Origin: Streptomyces hyderabadensis
GTDB taxonomy: Bacteria; Actinomycetota; Actinomycetes; Streptomycetales; Streptomycetaceae
NCBI RefSeq assembly: GCF_020404845.1
Contig: NZ_JAIOJZ010000020.1
Span: 1 to 64,000, forward strand
Reading direction: 5' to 3'
Length of the DNA stretch: 64,000 nucleotides
How positions within the stretch are numbered: position 1 is the first letter of the stretch; each line of letters begins with the position of its first letter. Below the pieces are notes generated by a model. The model made no database searches. It was not told the DNA's origin and saw only the letters and a list, made by a program, of their open reading frames with translations. This document shows, piece after piece, positions 16,640 through 23,979 of the stretch. Position numbers and translations under genes: made by a program.

Positions 16640-17638
16640 ATGGACACCTTCGCTCTGGTCGTGACCATCGGGGTCGCGCTCTTCTTCACGTACACCAACG
16701 GCTTCCACGATTCGGCCAACGCGATCGCCACCTCGGTGTCGACGCGTGCGCTGACGCCCCGGGCGGCGCTCGCCATGGCCGCGGTCATGAACCTGGCCGG
16801 CGCGTTCATGGGATCCGGGGTCGCCAAGACCGTCAGTGAGGGGGTGATCCAGACCCCCGAGGGTTCGAAGGGGATGGGGATCCTCTTCGCGGCGCTGGTG
16901 GGCGCCATCGTCTGGAACCTCATCACCTGGTACTTCGGGCTTCCCTCGTCCTCGTCGCACGCGCTGTTCGGCGGCATGGTCGGCGCGGCGCTGGCCGGGA
17001 GCACCACCGTGTACTGGCACGGGGTCGTCGACAAGATCGTCATCCCCATGTTCGTGTCGCCGGTGATCGGCCTGCTGGCCGGCTACCTGGTGATGACCGC
17101 GATCATGTGGATCTTCCGGCGGGCCAATCCGCACAAGGCCAAGCGCGGCTTCCGCATCGCGCAGACGGTGTCGGCGGCGGGCATGGCGCTGGGGCACGGC
17201 CTGCAGGATGCGCAGAAGACGATGGGCATCGTGGTGATGGCGCTGGTCATCGCCGACGTCGAGGACTACGGCGACCCGATCCCGGTGTGGGTGAAGCTCG
17301 CCTGCGCGCTGATGCTGTCCGCGGGCACGTACGCCGGTGGCTGGCGGATCATGCGGACGCTGGGGCGGAAGATCATCGAGCTGGATCCGCCGCAGGGGTT
17401 CGCCGCGGAGACGACGGGGGCGTCGATCATGTTCGGGTCGGCGTTCCTGTTCCACGCGCCGATCTCCACGACGCACGTGATCACCTCGGCGATCATGGGT
17501 GTGGGGGCGACGAAGCGGGTCAACGCCGTGCGGTGGGGGGTCGCGAAGAACATCATCATGGGGTGGTTCATCACGATGCCGGCCGCCGCGGTGGTGGCGG
17601 CGGTGTCGTTCTGGATCGTGAACCTCGCCTTCCTCTAG
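16640..17638 (+). CDS. pit: Low-affinity inorganic phosphate transporter, Pit family
   Basis: A 332-residue membrane transporter of the PiT family that takes up metal-phosphate with a cation. The two family signature repeats are clear: the N-terminal TNGFHDSANAIATSVSTRAL and the C-terminal half with GLQDAQKTMGIVVMAL and HAPISTTHVITSAIMGVG. About ten hydrophobic segments. Translated after the DUF47 gene as a two-gene operon. It ends in a shared terminator facing pstB, so low- and high-affinity phosphate uptake genes are neighbours but separately expressed. Confidence 0.93.
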   Translation: MDTFALVVTIGVALFFTYTNGFHDSANAIATSVSTRALTPRAALAMAAVMNLAGAFMGSGVAKTVSEGVIQTPEGSKGMGILFAALVGAIVWNLITWYFGLPSSSSHALFGGMVGAALAGSTTVYWHGVVDKIVIPMFVSPVIGLLAGYLVMTAIMWIFRRANPHKAKRGFRIAQTVSAAGMALGHGLQDAQKTMGIVVMALVIADVEDYGDPIPVWVKLACALMLSAGTYAGGWRIMRTLGRKIIELDPPQGFAAETTGASIMFGSAFLFHAPISTTHVITSAIMGVGATKRVNAVRWGVAKNIIMGWFITMPAAAVVAAVSFWIVNLAFL

Positions 17639-17662
17639 CGAGGCCCCGCACAGCACGTGAGA

Positions 17663-17693
17663 GGGCCCGCCCCCGGGAGCCGGGGGCGGGCCC
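17663..17693. terminator. Bidirectional terminator between pit and pstB
   Basis: A perfect 14-bp stem (GGGCCCGCCCCCGG and its complement) with a three-base loop lies between the convergent pit and pstB genes. There is no long T-tract, which is common in streptomycetes. Confidence 0.85.
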
Positions 17694-17750
17694 TTGTGCT
17701 CCTCGCGGTGGCACCGCCATGCAGCACCGCGAGGGGTTGGGAGGGACGGT

Positions 17751-18527
17751 CTAGCCGAAGCGGCCGGAGATGTAGTCCTCCGTGGCCTGGACCGACGGGT
17801 TGGAGAAGATGCGCTCCGTCTCGTCGATCTCGATCAGCTTGCCGGGCTGCCCGACCGCCGCCAGGTTGAAGAACGCCGTACGGTCCGAGACGCGCGCCGC
17901 CTGCTGCATGTTGTGCGTCACGATGACGATCGTGAAGCGCTCCTTCAGCTCGCCGATCAGGTCCTCGATCGCCAGGGTGGAGATCGGGTCCAGGGCGGAG
18001 CAGGGCTCGTCCATGAGCAGGACGTTCGGCTCGACCGCGATCGCCCGCGCGATGCACAGGCGCTGCTGCTGGCCGCCGGAGAGGCCGGAGCCCGGCTTGT
18101 TCAGGCGGTCCTTGACCTCGTTCCAGAGGTTGGCGCCGCGCAGCGACTTCTCGACGATGTCGTCGAGCTGGGACTTCTTGTAGTTGCCGTTCAGGCGCAG
18201 GCCCGCCGCCACGTTGTCGTAGACCGACATCGTCGGGAACGGGTTCGGGCGCTGGAAGACCATGCCGACCTCGCGGCGCACGGCCACCGGGTCGATGCCC
18301 GCGCCGTAGAGGTTCTCGTCGTCGAGCATCACCTTGCCGTCGACGCGTCCGCCCGGGGTGACCTCGTGCATGCGGTTGAGCGTGCGCAGGAAGGTGGACT
18401 TGCCGCAGCCGGAGGGGCCGATGAAGGCCGTCACGGAGCGGGGCTCGACGGTCATCGAGATGTCCTCGATGGCCAGGAAGGAGCCGTAGTAGGCGTTGAG
18501 GCCGCTGACATCTATGCGCTTGGCCAT
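17751..18527 (-). CDS. pstB: Phosphate ABC transporter ATPase
   Basis: A 258-residue ATPase of the high-affinity phosphate importer. Walker A is GPSGCGKST, the signature LSGGQQQRL, Walker B LLMDEPCSALDP, and the switch His lies in VTHNMQQAARVSDRTAFF. The Pst-specific NGNYKKSQLDDIVEKSLRGANLWNEVKDRL segment is present. ATG 18527 begins MAKRIDVSGLNAYYG. Last gene of the pstSCAB cluster, 53 bases after pstA. Confidence 0.96.
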   Translation of the reverse strand: MAKRIDVSGLNAYYGSFLAIEDISMTVEPRSVTAFIGPSGCGKSTFLRTLNRMHEVTPGGRVDGKVMLDDENLYGAGIDPVAVRREVGMVFQRPNPFPTMSVYDNVAAGLRLNGNYKKSQLDDIVEKSLRGANLWNEVKDRLNKPGSGLSGGQQQRLCIARAIAVEPNVLLMDEPCSALDPISTLAIEDLIGELKERFTIVIVTHNMQQAARVSDRTAFFNLAAVGQPGKLIEIDETERIFSNPSVQATEDYISGRFG

Positions 18528-18580
18528 GGGTATCACTGCTTCTTTCGGTCCGAGTCGCTGACTGTTCTGCGTCGGTCGCG

Positions 18581-19645
18581 TCAGCGACCCGTCTTCGGGG
18601 CCTTCCAGCGGGCGATGCCGCGGGCCGCGAGGTTGAGGATCATGATGAAGGCGATCAGCGTCAGGGCCGCCGCCCAGGCACGGTCGTAGGCCGCGTCGGA
18701 GCCCGCGCCGTACTGCAGGTAGATGTACATCGGCAGCGACTCCTGCGGGTCCTGGAAGGGATTCGCGTTGATGAAGTCGGTGCCCCAGACCAGCAGCAGC
18801 ACGGGGGCCGTCTCGCCGGTGATGCGGGCGACGGCCAGCATGACGCCGGTGACGATGCCGCCGATCGAGGTCGGCAGGACCACCTTGAGGATCGTGCGCC
18901 ACTTCGGCACGCCCAGGGCGAGGGACGCCTCGCGCAGCTCGTTCGGGACGAGCTTCAGCATCTCCTCGGTGGAGCGGACGACCACCGGGATCATCAGGAT
19001 GCACAGGGCGAACGAGCCGGCCACGCCGGACGGGCCCATGTCCAGGATCAGCACCCACAGGCTGAGCACGAACAGACCGGCGACGATGGACGGGATGCCC
19101 GTCATGACGTCCACGAAGAAGGTGACGGCCTTGGCGAGCCGGCCGCGTCCGTACTCGACCAGGTAGATCGCGGTGAGCACGCCGACCGGCACGGAGAACA
19201 GCGTGGCGAGGCCGACCTGCTCCAGGGTGCCGAGGATGGCGTGGTAGATGCCGCCGCCGGGCTCGCTGTCGCCGACCACGCCCATCGAGTGGGTCAGGAA
19301 GTAGCCGTCGAGGACCTTCACGCCCTGCTTCACGGTCTCCCAGATCAGGGACAGCAGCGGGATCAGGGCCAGCAGGAAGGCGACCCAGACCATGCTGGTC
19401 GCGACCCGGTCCTTGGCCTGCCGGCCGCCCTCGACGCGCGCCGAGATGCCGTACGAACCGGCGACGAAGAGGACCGCGGCGATCAGGGCCCACTGGATGC
19501 TGCTGTTCAGCCCGGCGGCGGCGCTGATGCCGAGGCCGAGGAGGACCGAGCCGGCCGCGACCGCCCACGGGAACCACTTGGGCAGGGTGGCGGCGCGCAG
19601 CGAGCTGCGGTTCTTGGGGGCGGGGGTCAGGGTTGCGTTGCTCAT
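18581..19645 (-). CDS. pstA: Phosphate ABC transporter permease PstA
   Basis: A 354-residue inner-membrane permease with six to eight transmembrane helices. The ABC permease EAA-like loop reads ELREASLALGVPKWRTILKVVLPTSIGGIVTGV. It pairs with PstC to form the channel. ATG 19645 overlaps the end of pstC by four bases (ATGA), so the two are coupled. An N-terminal pair of extra helices is typical of actinobacterial PstA. Confidence 0.95.
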   Translation of the reverse strand: MSNATLTPAPKNRSSLRAATLPKWFPWAVAAGSVLLGLGISAAAGLNSSIQWALIAAVLFVAGSYGISARVEGGRQAKDRVATSMVWVAFLLALIPLLSLIWETVKQGVKVLDGYFLTHSMGVVGDSEPGGGIYHAILGTLEQVGLATLFSVPVGVLTAIYLVEYGRGRLAKAVTFFVDVMTGIPSIVAGLFVLSLWVLILDMGPSGVAGSFALCILMIPVVVRSTEEMLKLVPNELREASLALGVPKWRTILKVVLPTSIGGIVTGVMLAVARITGETAPVLLLVWGTDFINANPFQDPQESLPMYIYLQYGAGSDAAYDRAWAAALTLIAFIMILNLAARGIARWKAPKTGR

Positions 19646-20652
19646 GCGTTGGCCCCCGAGTACTCCTTGCGGCGGGCGATGATCATGCGGGCGCCGCCGT
19701 TGACCAGCAGGGTGATGACGAACAGGACCAGACCGGAGGCGATCAGGGCGTCGCGGCCCATCTGGGTGGCCTCGTTGAACTTGCTGGCGATGTTCTGGGC
19801 GAAGGTGCCGCCGCCCGGGTCGAGCAGGCTCGGGGTGATGTCGAAGGTCGGGGAGAGCACCATGGCCACGGCCATCGTCTCGCCGAGCGCGCGCCCGAGG
19901 CCGAGCATCGAGGCGGAGATGACGCCGGAGCGGCCGAAGGGCAGCACCGACATCCGGATGACCTCCCAGCGCGTGGCGCCGAGGGCCAGGGCGGCCTCCT
20001 CGTGCATGCGCGGGACCTGCCGGAAGACCTCACGGCTGACGTTGGTGATGATCGGCAGGATCATGATCGCGAGCAGGATGCCGACGGTGAGCAGCGAGCG
20101 GCCCGCGCCGCCGTTCCACTCGAAGATGCCGGTCCAGCCGAGGTACTCGTCGAGCCAGCCGTAGAGCCCGTTCAGGTGCGGGACGAGGACGAGCGCGCCC
20201 CACAGGCCGTAGACGATCGAGGGCACGGCGGCGAGCAGGTCGATCACGTAGCCGATCAGGCCGCCCAGCTTGCGCGGGGCGTAGTGCGTGATGAACAGCG
20301 CGATGCCGACCGAGATCGGGACGGCGATGGCCATGGCGATGACCGACGACACGACGGTGCCGTAGGCCAGGACCGCGATGCCGAACTCCGGCGGGCTGCC
20401 GGTCGGGTTCCATTCGAAGCTGGTGAAGAAGTTCGCCTCGTCCTCGCCGATGGCGAGGACGGCGCGGTAGGTGAGGAAGGCCGCGATGGCGGCCATGATG
20501 ACCAGCACGAGGATGCCGGACCCGCGCGAGAGGCCGACGAATATCCGGTCGCCGGGGCGGGTGACGCCGCGGCCGGCGCGCTTGTTCCCGGCGGCGGGTG
20601 GCTGGGGTGTGCGGGAGGGGGCTGGCTTCTGGGTGTCCGTTGTTATGTCCAT
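19642..20652 (-). CDS. pstC: Phosphate ABC transporter permease PstC
   Basis: A 336-residue permease partner of PstA. The first helix is GILVLVIMAAIAAFLTYRAVL, and the cytoplasmic coupling loop is MHEEAALALGATRWEVIRMSVLPFGRSGVISASMLGLGRALGETMAV. The N-terminal 40 residues are cytoplasmic and Pro/Arg-rich. A strong hairpin pair separates it from pstS, which would lower its expression relative to the binding protein. Confidence 0.95.
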   Translation of the reverse strand: MDITTDTQKPAPSRTPQPPAAGNKRAGRGVTRPGDRIFVGLSRGSGILVLVIMAAIAAFLTYRAVLAIGEDEANFFTSFEWNPTGSPPEFGIAVLAYGTVVSSVIAMAIAVPISVGIALFITHYAPRKLGGLIGYVIDLLAAVPSIVYGLWGALVLVPHLNGLYGWLDEYLGWTGIFEWNGGAGRSLLTVGILLAIMILPIITNVSREVFRQVPRMHEEAALALGATRWEVIRMSVLPFGRSGVISASMLGLGRALGETMAVAMVLSPTFDITPSLLDPGGGTFAQNIASKFNEATQMGRDALIASGLVLFVITLLVNGGARMIIARRKEYSGANA

Positions 20653-20670
20653 CGGGTTCTCCGGTCTGCG

Positions 20671-20767
20671 GAGCCGCCGTGGTCGGCGGCTCGGGCGGAG
20701 CCCGGTCGGGGCTCCTGGCGGCGGTGCACCGGACGGTGCGGTCCGGCCCCGGGGGACCGGACCGCAC
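20671..20767 (-). terminator. Two hairpins between pstS and pstC (partial terminator)
   Basis: Reading from pstS, the first hairpin has an 11-bp perfect stem (CCGGACCGCAC pairs across a 10-base loop, 20736-20767) and the second an 8-bp stem (GAGCCGCC/GGCGGCTC, 20671-20692). Placed after pstS, they fit an attenuator or mRNA stabiliser that lets the binding protein be made in excess. Confidence 0.7.
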
Positions 20768-20772
20768 TCGGG

Positions 20773-21900
20773 TCAGCTCAGGCCCGAGATGGTCTCGCGG
20801 ACCTTGGTGATGATCTCGGTGGGCATCGGGGCGTAGCCGGCGTCCGCCAGCAGGCCCTGGCCGTCCTCCGAGGCCATGTAGTTCAGGAAGGACTTGGTGG
20901 CGGGCAGGGTGTCGGCCTTGTTGCCCTTGTCGCAGGCGATCTCGTACGTCACCAGGACCAGCGGGTAGGCGCCGGCGGCGTCCGGGGTGTAGTCCAGCTC
21001 CAGGGCGAGGTCCTTGCCGGTGCCGACGACCTTGGCCGCGCCGATGGCGGCGGTGGCGTTCTCGACGGTGGCCTTGACCGGCTCGGCGGCCGCGGTCTTG
21101 ACGTCGACGGTCTTGATGCCGTCCTTGGCGTAGGAGAGCTCGAAGTACGAGATGGCGCCGGGGGTCTGCTTCACCTGGCCGGCCAGGCCGGAGGAGCCCT
21201 GCGCGGACTGGCCGCCCTTGGCCTCCCAGGACTTGCCGCCCTCGTACTTCCAGTCGTCGGGCGCGGCGGCCTTCAGGTACTTGGTGAAGTTGTCCGTGGT
21301 GCCGGACTCGTCGGAGCGGTGGAAGGCCTGGATCTTCAGGTCCGGAAGCTTGGCGTCGGGGTTGAGCTTCTTGATCGCCTCGTCGTTCCAGTTGGTGATC
21401 TTGCTGTCGAAGATCTTGGCCATCGTCGGGGCGTCCAGGACGAGCGAGTCGACGCCCGTGACGTTGAAGCCGACCGCGATCGGGCCGCCGACCATCGGCA
21501 GGTCGATGGCCTGGCCGTCGGTGCAGACCTTCTTCGAGGCCTCGATCTCCTCCGGCTTCAGCGCGGAGTCCGAACCGGCGAACGCGGTCTGGCCCTGCGT
21601 GAAGGCGGTGATGCCCGCGCCCGAGCCGGTCGGGTTGTAGTTGATCTGTACGTTCTTGCAGGCCGCGACGTACTGCTTGACCCAGGCGTCGATGGCGTTC
21701 TTCTGCGCGGAGGAGCCGGAGGCCTGGAGCTGGCCCTTGGCGTCGTCGCACTTGATGTTGCTGTTGGCGGCGGCGCTGGCGTCGCCGCCGTTGCTGTTGC
21801 CGCCGGTGTCGTCGGAGCCGCACGCCGTGAGGGCCAGGGCGCCGGAGACGGCGAGAGCACCGAGAGCGAGGGCCCGCCGGTTCATGCGCTGAAGCTTCAC
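20773..21900 (-). CDS. pstS: Phosphate-binding lipoprotein PstS
   Basis: 375 residues. Signal peptide and lipobox LTAC (Cys27), then a periplasmic-binding-protein fold starting GQLQASGSSAQKNAIDAWVKQY. The phosphate-contacting loops ASGSSAQ and HRSDESGTTDNF are present. It binds phosphate outside the membrane and delivers it to PstCA. First gene of the pst cluster, with a PHO box about 100 bases upstream. Known from the family: strongly induced by PhoR-PhoP under phosphate limitation and heavily secreted by streptomycetes. Confidence 0.96.
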   Translation of the reverse strand: MKLQRMNRRALALGALAVSGALALTACGSDDTGGNSNGGDASAAANSNIKCDDAKGQLQASGSSAQKNAIDAWVKQYVAACKNVQINYNPTGSGAGITAFTQGQTAFAGSDSALKPEEIEASKKVCTDGQAIDLPMVGGPIAVGFNVTGVDSLVLDAPTMAKIFDSKITNWNDEAIKKLNPDAKLPDLKIQAFHRSDESGTTDNFTKYLKAAAPDDWKYEGGKSWEAKGGQSAQGSSGLAGQVKQTPGAISYFELSYAKDGIKTVDVKTAAAEPVKATVENATAAIGAAKVVGTGKDLALELDYTPDAAGAYPLVLVTYEIACDKGNKADTLPATKSFLNYMASEDGQGLLADAGYAPMPTEIITKVRETISGLS

Positions 21901-21998
21901 TTGAGGGAGTTCCTTCCAGGAGCCGCCGTCCTGAATTCGGCGGCGTGCGAGGAGTGGTAAGGCCGAAATTAGGCAGATCAGATGAAGGCGCCGAAGGG

Positions 21999-22020
21999 CA
22001 TAAATGAACGCCGGGTGAAC
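21999..22020 (-). promoter_or_regulatory. PHO box (PhoP site) of the pst operon
   Basis: Two adjacent 11-nt direct repeats on the minus strand, GTTCACCCGGC then GTTCATTTATG. The first matches the Streptomyces PhoP consensus unit exactly. It lies about 100 bases upstream of pstS and points to phosphate-starvation induction. Confidence 0.88.
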
Positions 22021-22085
22021 CCCTGTGGACGGTGCGGTGAGGTCACGGAACGCTTACGTCGAGGACACGGGGCGGTCCCGAGGGG

Positions 22086-22532
22086 TCAGGCCCCGCCGGG
22101 TGCTCCGGGCAGGCGCGTGGCGAGCAGCTCGGCGACGAGGGCCCGGTCCCGGGGCTGCGTGAGGCGGGCTCGCGCGGCCGCCGGGGACAGCCAGAGGATG
22201 CGGTCGACCTCGTCGGAGGGGGCGAAGGCGCCGGTGGTGGCCTCGGCGGCCCAGTAGCGGACCTCCTTGGGGCGGCCGCCCGCGAGGTAGCGCACGGTGG
22301 ACAGCTCCGCGCCCGGGTCGGCGGCGTACCCCGTCTCCTCCGCGACCTCGCGCAGGGCGCCCGCGAGCGGGGCCTCGCCCGGCTTGAGCTTGCCCTTCGG
22401 GTGCGACCAGTCGTCGTACTTGGGGCGGTGCACGAGGCACAGCTCCAGGCCGCCGGCGGCGCTCGGCGGCGCGGGGCGCCACAGGACGCAGCCGGCCGCA
22501 CGGACCGTGGTGTCGTCGTCTGCGGGGCTCAC
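22086..22532 (-). CDS. NUDIX hydrolase, MutT-like
   Basis: About 148 residues. The NUDIX box is complete: GKLKPGEAPLAGALREVAEETGY. The preceding CLVHRPKYDDWSHPKGK is the pattern of MutT/diadenosine-polyphosphate hydrolases, which cleave nucleoside diphosphate-linked compounds. In mycobacterial MutT1 a similar domain is fused to a phosphatase; here it is free-standing. GTG 22532 is preferred, since the frame extended to 22634 would overlap the CHAD gene. It follows that gene by 34 bases, with polyphosphate kinase beyond, so a role in phosphate-compound turnover is plausible. Confidence 0.87.
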   Translation of the reverse strand: MSPADDDTTVRAAGCVLWRPAPPSAAGGLELCLVHRPKYDDWSHPKGKLKPGEAPLAGALREVAEETGYAADPGAELSTVRYLAGGRPKEVRYWAAEATTGAFAPSDEVDRILWLSPAAARARLTQPRDRALVAELLATRLPGAPGGA

Positions 22533-22566
22533 GGTGCGCACGCCTCCCGTCGTCCTGCGGCCGTGC

Positions 22567-23979
22567 CTACGGCAGCCTGATCGGTTCCTTGCGCCAGCAG
22601 TGCTGGAACGCGTACCGCGCCGCCTCCACCTCATGCCGCTGGTCGGCGTGGAGCACGCCGAGCGCGTACGCCGTGGCCGGGGCGATACGCGGGGTACGGG
22701 CGGCCTGGGCGGCGGCCGCGGCGGCCTCCGCGGCGTCGCGGTGGCGGTCGAGGGCCTCGCCCGCGGCCAGCAGGCGTACGTCGACGGAGTCGTCGGTGTC
22801 CCCGGGGCCCGCGGGGGCCGCGCCGGCCAGCGCCTCCAGGGCGTAGCGGTGCAGCCGCAGCAGCAGGCGGACCTGGTGCCACGGGGCGTCCTGGGGGTGC
22901 GGGGCCGGGTCCGGGGAGAGCCCGTGGACCAGCGCCTCGGCGTTGTACGGGCTGCCCGCGGTGACCAGGGGGAGGGCGGCCACCGCGTCGGTGAGGCGCT
23001 CCTGCGCGGCCGCGGCCAGCGGGCGCAGGTCGACGGGCGCGGCGTCGGGGCCGGTGGATCCGGGGGCAGCGGCGGCTGCCCTGCGGCCGGTGCTGCTCAG
23101 TGGCACTTCGCTGGCCAGTAAGGCGACCTTGTCGGCGACGGCGTGGAAGCGGCTGCTGCCCAGCGCCTGGAGGGCCGTGGAGTGCGCCCGGGTGCGGGCC
23201 AGGGTCAGCTGCCGGTCGAGCAGCGCGCCCGCCTTGGCCGCGCCCACCGTGAGGTTGCCGCGGTTCGCGGACGCCGGGTGGGCGGCCACGGGTGCGGTGG
23301 CTGCGGCGGACACGGCGGACACGCCGGGCGGCGGCACGGTCGCGGTGACGCCGGCCCGGCCCACCGGCCGCGGGGCCGGGAACGCCGTCGAGCCGGAGAG
23401 CCGGTGCAGGGCCTGGAGCAGGCGTTCCAGCCGGGACGCGTAGGCGTGCTCCATCGCCAGCGTGCCGGACAGCCAGGCCAGCTCGGGGCGCATCTCCTCC
23501 GCCCAGTCGGCGTCCAGCAGCGGCTGGAAGGTGTGCAGGGTGGCGCTGATGCGGCGGGCGGCTCGGCGCAGGGCGCGGGCGGCGTCCACGTCGTCCGCGG
23601 GCGGGGTCGCCCGGACCGGGGAGCCGTGGGTGCCGTGGGTGCCGTTCGCGGCCGGCTCCGTGGCGGTTCGGGGGCCGGGTCCCGGGCGGGTGCCGGTGCC
23701 GGTTCCCGGTCCCGGGCGGGTGGCGGGTCCCGTTCCGGGTCCCGGGCGGGTGCCGGTCTCCGGGCCGGTGCCGGTTCCCGTTCCCGACTCCCGGTGCCGG
23801 CGCAGCGCGCGCAGGAACTCCGTGGCCTGGGCACGCAGGTAGCCCACGAGTGCGTCGGTGTCCGCGTCGGCCCGCGGGCTCGCGCCCGCTTCCCCGCGCG
23901 CGGTCGCGTGCCCGCTCGCGGGGTGCGGCGGCGGGGCGGTCGCCGTGGGGTCCGTCGGGTCAAGGTGTCGCTGTGCCAC
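22567..23979 (-). CDS. CHAD-domain protein, likely polyphosphate-binding
   Basis: 470 residues. The N-terminal 60 residues are followed by a low-complexity linker of Gly-Thr-Gly-Pro-Arg repeats (about 66-110), then the helical CHAD domain with basic helices (ARALRRAARRISATLHTFQPLL; HQVRLLLRLHRYALEALAGA). CHAD domains bind inorganic polyphosphate through such Lys/Arg/His rows (established for bacterial and plant members). It overlaps the 3' end of ppk by 20 bases, so binding the product of that enzyme is the likely role. The arginine-rich linker may add to binding. Confidence 0.85.
   Translation of the reverse strand: MAQRHLDPTDPTATAPPPHPASGHATARGEAGASPRADADTDALVGYLRAQATEFLRALRRHRESGTGTGTGPETGTRPGPGTGPATRPGPGTGTGTRPGPGPRTATEPAANGTHGTHGSPVRATPPADDVDAARALRRAARRISATLHTFQPLLDADWAEEMRPELAWLSGTLAMEHAYASRLERLLQALHRLSGSTAFPAPRPVGRAGVTATVPPPGVSAVSAAATAPVAAHPASANRGNLTVGAAKAGALLDRQLTLARTRAHSTALQALGSSRFHAVADKVALLASEVPLSSTGRRAAAAAPGSTGPDAAPVDLRPLAAAAQERLTDAVAALPLVTAGSPYNAEALVHGLSPDPAPHPQDAPWHQVRLLLRLHRYALEALAGAAPAGPGDTDDSVDVRLLAAGEALDRHRDAAEAAAAAAQAARTPRIAPATAYALGVLHADQRHEVEAARYAFQHCWRKEPIRLP

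Noticed and set aside
19633..21960. 775-codon plus-strand frame across pstC and pstS
   Set aside because: Shadow of the pst genes; Gly/Ala/Asp/Val-rich translation without motifs.
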